64,000 bases of DNA. Source: Saccharum officinarum (Eukaryota > Streptophyta > Magnoliopsida > Poales > Poaceae). The stretch spans positions 13,170,346-13,234,345 of the forward strand of contig CM036215.1 in the NCBI GenBank assembly GCA_020631735.1, read 5' to 3'. Numbering within the stretch: position 1 is the first letter of the stretch; every line of letters starts with the position of its first letter. Below, piece after piece: positions 1-10,417 of the stretch. The notes beneath the pieces are model-generated. The model was not told where the DNA came from. It did no database searches and saw only the letters and a program-made list of their open reading frames with translations. The position numbers and the translations under genes were made by a program.

Positions 1-1080
1 AGGACGGACAAGCAACGACGACGCCAACAACAACGACAACACCAACATCCGAGTTGGGAGGACTAAATCAACAACGGAGCAGCAGCTCACGAAGGCACGA
101 CTTTTGTTCCTGGAGGGTGCAACAACACATATGCAAGGGGGAGGGTGCAACAACGGAGCCTTCAGGAAGGAGATGACGCCCTCGGACGCCAACAACGTTG
201 ATACTGCAACCCAAAGGAACTTTTGTTCCCGGACTTGCCCCGGTAGCCGCCACCGATGAAGAGGGCTAAAGACGACGCCTCTAAGAAGGTGATGACGCTG
301 GCGCGCCACCGTCATCCGTCTAAGGCACGAAGCCTGGGGGGTTTTCACCCTGTTCGCCGTCGACCGCAGCTGCACGGAGGGACCGCAGGGCATGGCTTGC
401 CCGCGGCCAAAGAACAGCGCGGCCCTGCAGGCCGCCGCTGCCCCCCGCTGGACCGGCCCACCACCGGAGCCGGGGAGGATCGCGAGCCCGCGCCGACCTG
501 CGGCCGCATGGGCGAACCCCACGGTGGAGCTCCCGCCGCCTGCGCCGCCGAGCATGCCCAGCCCGCGCCAGATCCGGGGACCCGGCCACCCGCCGGGCCC
601 ACACCAGACCCAGGTCGGCCGCCACCGTATCGGGGAGAGCAGCACCGGCAGCAGGGCCCGTGAGCCCACATCGACCTGCGGCCGCGTGGTCAGAGCCCGC
701 GGCGGAGCGACGCACGCCGCCTGCGCCACCAACGCGAGAGGGCCGGCCACCGAGCCGCCTGCTCGCCGGATCCACGGCGGGGATCACCGGATCCGGTCCC
801 AGCGGCCGCGGATGAGGCGGATCTGGCGGCCGCCGGAGAGGAAGGGGTGGAGGGGGAAAAGGAAGGCGGTGGGGAAAGGGGAGAGGACACGCAGGGGGGC
901 TTTTTGGGCTCCCTACTGGCCGCCGCCGCCGACGCGAGGGAGGAGGCGTGGCGGCGATGGCCGAGGCGGCAGTGGAAGGGGGGGAGGGGGCGAGCGGCTA
1001 GGCCGGCGGGGACCCCCGAGTCACCCCCTACGGAGACGACGCGAGGGCGAGTTGAACCAGCTGTTTCCTTGCTAACCCAC
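1..1080. other. GC-rich segment without a recognisable gene
   Basis: This is a strongly GC-rich block that ends abruptly near 1080, where AT-rich sequence begins. It has overlapping open frames on both strands (for example 256-663 and 392-1075 plus, 320-787 minus). Their translations are low-complexity Arg/Pro/Gly/Ala with no domain I recognise, which is what high GC alone produces. The sharp edge and composition are like GC-rich internal parts of grass LTR retrotransposons, but I see no LTR, primer site or coding domain to confirm it. It could also be part of a host gene cut by the window edge. Confidence 0.4.
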
Positions 1081-2159
1081 TATTTTAAAATGTATTTTTA
1101 GTGTCATTGGTAGGTGAATCATCTGGACGACATTTTTCCATGATTGCTAAAATGCAAAAGCGTATATTTATCCCTCATCCATGCTCCTATACTTGACCTA
1201 CATGATGACATGCCACATTACTTTAAGTTAGTTTTTTCTATACTAAAGTGAAAGAAGTGGCATACAGAGGCTGCTAGGCATACTTTATAGGTTACTTATT
1301 TCTTCATAACAGGCTGTTCTTATAATTAGATCAACGTGGATTCGAGGGGATATTTTAGTTTACATATGAAAGTGACAAAAGTGTGTAATTTATATGCAAA
1401 TTCAAGGGCTCACTTAAATTGTATATTATAGTGACGAGATGGGTAATTTAGACATCAAGGCGGAGTTACTTAGATTATCTATTTGACTATTACAATGATA
1501 AGTGGGCAACTTAAATAAGAATTGAGAGGATTACTTTAATTTCATTCTTTTTATAAGGCAGAGGTGGATAATTTTTATGTAAGTTTGATAATTTTTTAGA
1601 AAACAAAATCGATCAAATAATAGCTATTATTATTAGTGGCTATTAGAATTTACCAAATTGATGGCCAGATCTTTCTGTTTTTTATGAGTATTTTAATATT
1701 TATCATTGTTTTCTTAGCGGGCTTGCAAGGATTAAAGTGGATGCTTAGCAACCTCTAATCAGTAATAATCTGTAATAGTAAAATAATTTAATATATCTCT
1801 GTATTGTAGTTGCTGATACTGAGTCACAGAAAATAACCAAGTGCGATCTTTTTACATCAAAGTTTTCATAATCCTTTGCAACACATAATTAAAGAATTCT
1901 CTACTGTTGCGGAGCTGAAGAGTATACAAAAGATTGCAGGTTTTGGCATGGAAAATTAAACCTAATATAATGCTGTTTTTTATACTGAAAATGTAACATA
2001 ATGTCTTGTTGCCAAATATCATTTTGTTTTTTTTTTGTATGAATTTTTTCAAAACTCAACAATGCTTTTCAAGCAACACATGTTGACCAATTGAACAATT
2101 AAGCATACAGACAAATATCAACAAATTAAATGCATCGATATATCAATGTTGTACCGTAC
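1081..2159. other. AT-rich non-coding stretch, probable intron of the ankyrin gene
   Basis: No coding exon is visible on either strand. The ankyrin-repeat exon on the minus strand ends at a good splice donor at 2159-2158, so this stretch is probably the start of its first intron. No later exon, such as more ankyrin repeats or a PGG membrane domain, was recognised before the window edge. Confidence 0.45.
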
Positions 2160-2934
2160 CTTGGCCTCGAAGAACAGCAGCATGCAGTGCATTTTGCCCA
2201 TTAGGTCCAGAATAAGAAAGATTCCCACCACTCATGACATACAGAGACTTGGCAATGTCGAGGCGTTCTAGCAAGATGGCCAGATACAATGGCGACGTGC
2301 CTTGTTTAGGAAACAAAGCCAGTTCCGAATCAGCCTCCATGAGAAGGTCGACCGTGTGCTTGCTACCATGCCGGACGGCGTCGTGCAAGGCGGTCTCCTT
2401 CCTCCCATTCTCCTTCCTCACGACTTCCTTGAGCCTCTCTCCGCTGCCGCCGCCGCCGTCCTCGCCGCCGCTGGCCAGAGCGATGAGATGAGCGACCATT
2501 CTGGGCCTCCCAGCTCGGGCAGCACAGTGCAGGGGTGTGTCACCCTTGCCGTTCTGTGCGGCCAGGAGGTAGCTGGCCCGGCGGTAGGCGATGTCAGCAC
2601 TCCTCAAGAAGCTGTCGCCGTCTCCACAGGTAGCCAGCACGTGTAGTGCCGTGTCGCCGTCGACGGTGACACCCTCCAGAAGCGGCGGTGCAGCAGTAGG
2701 AGGCCACGCCCTCGTCGTCGCCGTGTGATCGGCGCCTTCTTCGAAGTCAGAAGCTTCCTGATGCGGCGCCGCCGGGCTTGAGGTGTCGTCGCCCGCGAGC
2801 AATTCAGTGAATGCTTGGGTAGCCACGGCATCCGCTGGTGGCCCGTAATGATCTTGCCTGTTGAGAAGAAAGCTCAGTGCCCTCCAGGAGCCAGAGCATG
2901 CTGATGCTAGCAGCAAGGGATTCATGGAACACAT
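2160..2934 (-). CDS. Ankyrin-repeat protein, first coding exon (ACD6-like type)
   Basis: The exon encodes about 258 residues. Ankyrin signatures appear in order: DTALHVLA, DTPLHCAARAG, ETALHDAVRHG, a weaker TSPLYLAI unit and QNALHAAVLRG, so at least four repeats. The first ~80 residues are acidic and variable. The frame is open upstream to 3078, but I chose the ATG at 2934 because a TATA box at 2997-3003 lies 63 bp upstream of it, which leaves no room for the longer start. The ATG at 2925 is an alternative. The exon ends at CAAG followed by GTACGG at 2159, a good donor in phase 1. In plants, first exons of this kind belong to the ACD6/ITN1 family, which adds more repeats and a C-terminal PGG membrane domain in later exons. 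Those exons are not seen here, so the gene either continues past the window edge or is truncated. The family is linked to defence and stress signalling at membranes; the role here is inferred from family only. Confidence 0.75.
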
Positions 2935-2996
2935 CGCGGTGGCTTCAGCTGCCTGGTTACCGAGTTTCTGCTGTTTGCTGAAACGAGCAAACTTGC

Positions 2997-3003
2997 TATA
3001 TAA
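2997..3003 (-). promoter_or_regulatory. TATA box of the ankyrin-repeat gene
   Basis: The minus strand reads TTATATAG, 63 bp upstream of the chosen ATG at 2934. This fits a short 5' leader of about 30-35 bases and argues against the upstream ATG at 3078. Confidence 0.55.
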
Positions 3004-3004
3004 G

Positions 3005-3820
3005 CATTGTAGGGGTGCTAAATGCTTAGTACTCCACTTGCCTCTAGGCTCCACACAAAGCAAAACCACACAGTACAAAGATATGCATTTCTAAAGTTTA
3101 TGCTAGGAATTAATGCCCACTCTCGAGCATATGAGAAAACCAAATCCAAAGAAAAGAATAACCACTCCGTCAGGCATACTCATTTACTCAACATAATCTG
3201 GGAAGAACGTATTGCATTGTTCCGGCTTTGGGTGCATGCAAGATTTCGGCACATTAGCGGCATATGGTATATATATTACAGTATGTATTTTGGATATAAT
3301 TTCCTCATTGTTACTAGTCAATTTGTTACAGACAGTCATAAAGTACGGTTGCAAAAAGAAAATACTTCATTATTAGGTTGGGAATCCATCTCATATTCCT
3401 AGCTTCTTTATTTTGTCCGAATCTTGTGCTTTCTCCTTACTCAGATCTATCGAACTTCTTTTGAGCTGTGTTGGTTCTTACATACACGATAATTAAATTA
3501 TGTTGCCAATCCATGGGAGGACACAATGCAAAGCACAGATCATTGCATGAAGAGCCTTTTGTTCTTTGTTACTGGCCCCCATCATATTCCTAGCTTGTGA
3601 GTCCTTCCTACACAGATTAGCCTTCTTTTGGAAATGTAAGCTGGAGCCAAAGACACTCCATGTTAGCATCATAAAACTTTAAACTAGTACTACTGTGATT
3701 TGGAATCCATCGGAGACACATGAAGGTATCATCACATATTCACATGAATGCAGGTTCCTTTTGTTCTTTACTTGCTGTTGCTTGTCCAATTCTTCTGTGC
3801 TCTTAAACCTCTTATTGCCA
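3005..3820. other. Intergenic sequence upstream of the ankyrin gene
   Basis: No gene, RNA or clear mobile element was recognised. A short open frame at 3022-3402 has no recognisable domain and is probably chance. Confidence 0.5.
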
Positions 3821-3916
3821 ACCAAAATTTGGTAGAAATTGAGTTATTCCACATTGAGGCTGGAACACCCAATGTAGTGCTAATATTCATTATTATTCTA
3901 CAAGTTTTATAGTGCC
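3821..3916 (+). repeat. Direct repeat copy 1, left part (interrupted by element A)
   Basis: The sequence starting ACCAAAATTTGGTAG is repeated at 24930-25075 with some differences. The first copy is split: it runs 3821-3916, is interrupted by element A, and resumes at 23804-23862. Joined across the insertion it is about 150 bp. The last five bases (GTGCC, 3912-3916) are the target site duplicated by element A. Confidence 0.75.
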
Positions 3917-5540
3917 TGAAAGGATCAAGATGCCCAAGAAGAGGTGAATTGGGTTTTTCTAAAAATTATTGTAAGAAATTAATCCTACTAAGCCATAATT
4001 CACCTCTAATGCCTACAAATGTTTCTAATGATTCTATCGATAAAAGTTTTGCACCCTAAGTTCTAATCCTAGTCTAGCATGGCAATTCTAGGAAAGTAAA
4101 TCAAGCAACAAAAGTAATACGAGAAAATAATTGCTTGAAAGTAAAGGGTTAGAAACACGGCGATGTTTTCCCGAGGTATCGGAGAGTAGTCACTCCCCAC
4201 TAGTCCTCGTTGGAGCACCCGCGCAAGGGTGTAGCTCCCCCTTGATCCACGCAAGGATCAAGTGCTCTCTACGGGCTGATTCCTTGACACTCCGTTGCGG
4301 TGAATCGCCCACAACCGCTCACAAGATGAGTTAGGTCATCTACAAGCTCCGTCGGATGATCACCAAACTCCCAATCACCACCAAGCCGTCTAGGTGATTG
4401 CGATCACCAAGAGTAACAAACAAGAACTCTCACTTGACCCCAACAAGCCTAATGCGAAGGTGGATGCACACTTACTACTCCTTAGTCACTAATGAGGGAT
4501 CTCAAACTTAGATTCTCAAATCACAACCCTCACTAGAGATCTTACACTTCCTTGCACTTGAAAAGTGTTTCTCAGCTAAACAAATGAGCAAGAGACCTCA
4601 AATAGAGATGTAGGGGATGTATTTATACTCCCCACAGTCAATTCCAACCGTTACATGCCAACTCAACATTTTACGTACTGACCGGACGTGTCGGTTGACG
4701 TGACCGGACGCATCCGGTCGGTGGCAACGGTCGAATTTGAAACAGACTACACTGAGTGACCAGACGCACAGCGAGTCCGATCAGGACTAACCGGACGCAT
4801 CCGGTCATGCAAGAACCTTACTGTACTTTGACCGGACGCTCGGTCGAGTCCGATCAGTGATGACTGAACACGTCCGGTCAGCGAAGAACCTCTCTGAAAC
4901 TGGACCGGACGCACTGTAGACGCGTCCGATCGAAATCCTAGTCGCGTCCGATCAGATCACTTACCCTCTCTGACTTTGGTTAACTCGATCACTGTGTCCG
5001 GTCCAAGGGAGGACCACGTCCGGTCGACCGAGTTGAAACAGCGGTAACTGCCAGCACTGACCGGACGCGTCCGGTCAAGACAGAGATCGCGTCCGGTCAG
5101 GGATAAATGGCTCAAACGACTTCGAAACGCGACGCAACTTGAACCGAGTTTCTTCCAACTGAACTTTGGGCTTCACCTGAGCTACCTAGTGCTAAGTTTG
5201 ATAAGTGTGCACCACACCTAAACAAAAGACTCACCTAGGTCAAGCTACTCGCTCATGCCCCTTTTATAGTATGACCAAAGGAGAAAAACGAAGATCCTAA
5301 CAACTATTCCAAACGTAATTCAACTCCTCGACGTCCGGAACTAACCGTCCTTAATCTTGACGTTAATCCTTTGAAAACCGAAACAATTTCCATCAAAGGG
5401 GCATGCATACCATAGTACCCAAAACAGTCACCAATCCCATGACCTAACTTACCAAAGTTTCTGCAAAACACACGTTAGTCATGGTAATAATGCGTTGTCA
5501 TCAATTACCAAAACCAACTCTCGGGGCCTAGATGCTTTCA
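3917..5540 (-). repeat. 3' LTR of element A
   Basis: 1624 bp, bounded on the minus strand by TGAAAGCATC and GATCCTTTCA. It matches the 5' LTR at 22179-23803 (1625 bp) nearly end to end, with scattered substitutions that by eye are mostly transitions of the kind expected from decay of methylated cytosines. Positions 4680-5110 carry many copies of a CCGGACG-type motif, including a perfect 18-bp palindrome at 5059-5076. A TATA-like TATAAATA lies at 4620-4627 on the minus strand. Confidence 0.92.
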
Positions 5541-5554
5541 ATCTCCCCCTTTTT
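5541..5554 (-). other. Polypurine tract of element A
   Basis: The minus strand reads AAAAAGGGGGAGAT directly before the 3' LTR. This is the usual place and form of the plus-strand primer in plant copia elements. A second similar G-rich tract lies at about 5975-5982 on the same strand. Several polypurine tracts before the 3' LTR are a known trait of Sireviruses. Confidence 0.8.
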
Positions 5555-5598
5555 GGTGATTGATGACAACACCTTGATTCAATAGATTTAAGAGTTGA

Positions 5599-5706
5599 GG
5601 TTTTCGAACATGCTTGGTTCACATAAGCAAAAGGCAATAAGCACAAGGGGTTTTCGAACATGCTTGGTTCACATAAGCAAAAGGCAATAAGCAAAAGGCA
5701 ATAAGC
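5599..5706. repeat. Short tandem repeat, about 50-bp unit, in element A
   Basis: A block beginning GGTTTTCGAACATGCTTGG occurs at about 5599 and again at about 5649, followed by extra copies of AAAAGGCAATAAGC. It is a local duplication inside the non-coding region before the 3' LTR. Confidence 0.8.
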
Positions 5707-6090
5707 CAACAGGGTGTACTCATAAGATGAAACATGAAGGGTTAGTACACAAAAACATAGCTCATATGAAATCGGAGTAAGGCATGGAAGCAAAACCTTA
5801 TGAGCTAGAACCAATCAAGTGACATGATATAATAAGGACAAGATAATCCACATATAACTCAAGTATCTCATAAGCACACATGTCACAAAATGCAAGTGCG
5901 GGAATATAAACATGAGAATATAAACATGATGCATGAATGTAGCACACAAAGAAAAACAAATCCCTCTCTCAAAACTCCCCCTGAATCTACTCTCTTTCCC
6001 CTTTTGGCATCAAGAGCCAAAAAGCTAAGGGTCCGAAGGAGGAACAGAAGCAGTCGTGTCGGGTGCAGAGGAGCGTGGAATGATCAAGAA

Positions 6091-8375
6091 CTATGAAGTG
6101 TCCTCCTCTAACTCTGAGCTGTCAGGCTGACCCTCTGTAGATGCACGTGAAAGCGAAGCAGTCTGGGTCTGTAATGTAGGAGCAGGAGCTGATGACGTAG
6201 TAGCAATGAGAGCCGCAGTCTCTGTCACCTGAGCCTGAAGAGCACCAACTGTGGGAGGATCAGTTGAAGCAACTAACGAAGGTACTGTAGTCCCGGTCCC
6301 TGTCACTGGAGGAGCCACTGTCTCTGAAGCTGACATCCCTAAAGTAGTCAGAACTATGGTATGGGAGGGTGTCGGCTGACCAGTCAACTCGATGTAGGAC
6401 GCACTCAAATCAGTGGAGAAAGGAGTGTCTGTCAGAAGGTGAGGCCTAAGCTGAACTGGTGGAGTGAACCCCATCTGAATAGGAGTATAACCTAGGGACT
6501 AAAAAGTCTGAGGCACCTGCTGCTAGGGTGAGGTAAACTAAATGCTCGGCTGTCCTTGACTCTAAAGTCTACTGGACTGTAACGCTGGAGTAAGGACTGA
6601 CGGAGGTGGAGGGACCCCAACAGTAACAAGGTGTCGCAGGAGCTCAAGGTACTGCTGCTGGGTAGCTGCCTGCTGCATCTGTATCTCTAGCTGTTGCCTC
6701 TGAAACTCATCCTGACGAGCCTGGATCTAAGCGAATGCAGCTGCGTTATCCTGAGCCTGTCGCTGCAGCTGAATCTCCTGCCTCTCCTGAGCCTGGGTCA
6801 GCCTCTCAAGAATAGCCACCATGGCTGGGTCTGAGCGTGAGGCTGAACCTGAACCACTGGCCTCATGGTCGTGAGACTGAGGAGAGCGATACCGAGGAAT
6901 AGGCTGATAGTCATCATCAGTGATGTCAGTGGCATCATCCTCATCTGGATCAGCTGGCTAAGCGTCTAAGTCTGCAAGCTCTGCCTCAGCAAGTCCCTCA
7001 ACTGTCTGGTCTTGCTCAGCTGCAGTCTCTGGTACCTCTGCTCTCTGACGCTGTCCCTATCTAGGTGCCTGCTCTCGGGTGATAGAAGCCCATAGTTGTC
7101 GAATATCATACTCCAGGAAGGCTGTAGTGGTGTCAGAAATCTCAGCTCTAATCTCAGCAGGTAGATCACACGCAGACCGAATAAGAAAGCAAATCCAATG
7201 GCCATAGGGTAGCTGACGGTGACCCTTGAAGCCCTCTGCCAAAGTGTCCTCCATCTCACAGAGCATCAGATCTCAAATGTCAAACGGAGTCTGAGAGATG
7301 AGGTGATGGACTACCCAAAGCTGCATACGTGTCAAACCATCTCTATATCCCAACCTCAGAAGCAGTGTCCTCCTCACAATAGCATCAAGCACGCGAGCAA
7401 GGGGAGTCAAGCTAGCTGGTGTATGTCTGGACCCCTCGCCAAACGGCTCACGAAAGCACGGTCTGATCAGATCTGTAGATGGCACAATGCCTCCACGTGG
7501 ATGCCTTAGTGGTGAAGTCTGACCAAAACACAACTGGTGAATCTTCATATCTGAAGCAGGGAGCCTGAGAATCTCCCGTACCCTGGTACTATATAGCCTG
7601 CGGTCACGACCTCTGAATGCAAAGTGAATGAACTCGTGAGCAGGGTCTATCCAAAGTGAGGAGTAGAACTCTCTGACCTAAGTACCATAGTATGCTCCAA
7701 TCTGACCTAGAAAATCTGACAAACCCGGTAGGAAAGAAATATGTGGACGGAGCTGCTCACCAACAACTGCAACTAGTGCCTCAAGTCGACAAACTCGCTA
7801 CAGTCTGAAAGCAATCCCACTATCGACATAGGCTCTAAGGAAATCATCGTGCAGAGGTGTGTAGAAACCCTCTGAAGCCCTGGTGTCTTGCTGAGGTGGG
7901 AACCACGGACCAATCTTGACAAATCGGAGTGCCTGAACCTGTCGTGTTGTAGCTCCCCTCAGGTCAAAGTGCTCTGGGAGGTGGATGACCTCCATGTCGC
8001 TGACCCTCTGGCCTAGGTGTCACCTGAGCGCGCGTGCGTCCTGAGCGACGACGCGGTGGAGACTATACTGTCTGCTCCTGTGTCTCCTCTGTCTCCTCTG
8101 TAGGCTGCTCCTCTGTCTCCTCGGTGGCCTGTACCGAGCTGTTGTCCTTCTAGGTGAAAGCGACGCTCACCAATGTGAATACCACTACCTCTGCCTCCTC
8201 TCTCTGCTAGATCTACCACGTCAGCCACTACCTGTGCTAGCTTTGCCTTAGTGAGTGTCCTCTTTCTCTTCTTAGTGGTGATCTTCTTGCACTTACCACG
8301 GGCGACCTCTGTCAAATGAGGAGGACTCTCGTCCCCATCACTCGGTGCACCACCAGCATTCTTGCAGCGAACCAT
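6091..8375 (-). pseudogene. Envelope-like ORF of element A, decayed
   Basis: On the minus strand this starts with MVRCKNAGG (8375) and continues, with one frameshift near 8000 and several stops (for example near 7797, 7272 and 7057), to an Ser/Thr-rich C-terminus ending at 6091, about 760 residues in all. Recognisable blocks are a basic KKRKR stretch (near 8260), the FVKIGPWFPPQQDTRASEGFYTPLH block (near 7900) and a middle block around 7548-7057. This kind of protein is found between pol and the 3' LTR of Maximus/SIRE elements and is annotated in plant genomes as 'putative plant transposon protein'. It has been called envelope-like, but an envelope function has not been shown. The present copy is not translatable as one protein. 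Confidence 0.75.
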
Positions 8376-9909
8376 GGTGACAAGTCTCTGTGACTGAGAA
8401 ACGCTGACACTAAATAGATGATGAGCTGACTCTCGTGAGGCTCGGCCTCAATCCGTATCCGTAGGCTTGGCCTCGGATTCAAAACTACCACACACAATGC
8501 ACCGACAAGACTCTCTACAAAGATGGAATAGATAGAGCTACTTTTAAGCAATATATTTCAACTAATAGATGAGCAAAATCCTTATGAGAGCAAGCATACG
8601 AGATAAGAAAAGAATAGAGCTCGATATGCTACCTCAGACAAGCGAGATTCCGATGAAAAGGTAAGAGACCTTGATGTGCGAGGGTTCCACGGGAACAACG
8701 GACGAGCGCTGGAATGCCGAGACAAACAAAAGGTGAATTAGAACATGACAGGATTTCATCGGCAATCCATCTAGGTCAAGGTAAAGCGAAGAAACCTCAC
8801 GGTGAAGTCACGTGGAGAATGATGATCAATGACTGCGCAGAGGAGCCCTCTTGGCCAAAGTGAAGAGCGACGCGGAGATGGGCTACCGAGCCTTCGTCGG
8901 AGGATGATCGAAGATGAGCGGTGATGGCGCGCAAATCTAGGGTTTGGAGCAGCGGCTGCCATGGTGAATGGCGGCGCGTTAGGGCACGGGAGCGAAGAGC
9001 GGCGGCGGAGCAGCAGTGGAGGAGAGCCGGCATGGTGCACGGTTGCTAGGGCTAGGAGGTACGGCGGCGACGTGAGCTGTGTGGTGGTGGAGCGATGGTG
9101 GCACGGCTGCAGCGGCCCTGCACAGGCGCGGTGGAGGAGCGGTGGCGCGACCGCAGTGGGGAGGCGCGGCGCTGCACGGACACGGTGAATGAGCAGCTTG
9201 ATGGCGCGCAGGTGCGGACGGAGGAGCAAAGCGGTGCTAGGGCTAGGGTTCGGGAGGAGATCAGTGGCGGCGCGCGAGAGGGAGATGAAGAGGAAAAGAT
9301 CTGATGAACGGTTGAAAAAGGGTTAGATCCTCTTTCCACGGGGTGACCGGACACGCTGATCGCCTAACCGGACGCGCTGCAGAGGCGTCCGGTCAGAGTC
9401 CAGTAAGCTCCTGGCACGACCGAACGCGTCCGGTTGGAGGTGACCAGACGCGGACAGAGTCCAGTCAAGGTCCACCCGGGAACCCATTACGCGTGACCGA
9501 AAGCACTGGTGAGGTCCGGGATCGGACGCAGTGGTCGTAGCATCGCGCCCGGTCTAGCGTCCGGTCAGAGGTCCATGAGAACTGTCTTCGGCTTGACCGG
9601 ACGCGCTGGTGGTGGCCGGGACCGGACGCAGTGGTCGAGCAGCGTCGCGTCCGGTCCAGCGTCCGGTTGCTGTTTTTCGCCTTTCTTCTTTCTGATCTTC
9701 GACGTGACTTCTCCCAATCAAGTTCCAATACAAAGAGACTCAAATAAACACCAATTAGAACCTGATATGAGTGACCTCTCTCAAACCCTCAAGTTTTTCA
9801 AAATATTTTGCCTTAGGATAGTATTATTTTTAAGAAAATATATGATAAACACCCGAGGAGCAACGTATGGCCATGCAATAGAGTTTATAAACCCTTAGGA
9901 GCGTCAAAT
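8376..9909 (-). other. Non-coding spacer of element A between lost pol and the env-like ORF
   Basis: No intact gene. Positions 9340-9670 hold an array of CCGGACGCG/CGCGTCCGG motifs like those in the LTRs. Positions 9750-9909 match (on the opposite strand) the sequence just after pol in element D at 63412-63570. Open frames at 8771-9354 are low-complexity and not gene-like. Confidence 0.7.
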
Positions 9910-10417
9910 GCTCATCATGCTTCTTCTCAAGTTTATCATGTTCATCTCTAAGTTCTTTGTTGAAAGTTTTGAGCTCCTTGAGAGTAGAAGTCATAATTTC
10001 ATTTTGATCTTTAAGCTCATCACTAGTCATTTGTGCAATCTCAAACTTGGATGAAAGTGATTCATTTTTATTTTGAAGCTCATCATTTTTATTTCTAGTC
10101 TTTCTTATGACTTTAGAATATTTGTTTAGCAATTTTACAAGTTCATCATAAGAAGGTGCATCATATTCATCATCACTATCACTATCATCATCATCACTCT
10201 CATTGTTTTGTATCTTTCGTTCACCCTTAGCCATAAGGCATAGGAGAGTAGTGGATGATGACAGTGAAGATGGCAGTGAAGATGTCGATGAAGATGATGA
10301 TGGCCCAATCACAAATGCAGCGACCTTCTCTTTCTCGTCATCACTTTCAACACCGGAGGACTCACATGATGACTCAATGTCGGTGAGCCAATCACCAACA
10401 ATGTAAGCTTTACCTCC
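9910..10417 (-). pseudogene. gag of element A, C-terminal part, cut by a deletion and by element B
   Basis: The minus-strand translation runs from GGKAYIVGDWL near 10415 through an acidic Asp/Ser stretch into a coiled-coil segment (ELQNKNESLSSKFE, ELRDEHDKLEKKHDE). It matches element D gag at 59065-59575. At the GAGC at 9910-9913 the match jumps to sequence that in element D lies after pol (63409-63412 onward). The upstream part of this gag continues at 21083, on the other side of element B. Confidence 0.88.

Noticed and set aside
256..1075. Long overlapping frames in the GC-rich start of the window as genes
   Set aside because: They overlap on both strands, are Arg/Pro-rich low-complexity and have no domain. 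High GC alone removes stop codons.
4680..5110. Regularly recurring CCGGACG motifs that look at first like a CRISPR-type or tandem array
   Set aside because: The units are short, degenerate and palindromic, spacing is irregular, and they sit inside an LTR in a plant genome. They are LTR palindromes, not a CRISPR array.
7219..7509. Plus-strand frame opposite the env-like ORF
   Set aside because: It is a shadow of the minus-strand env-like coding sequence.
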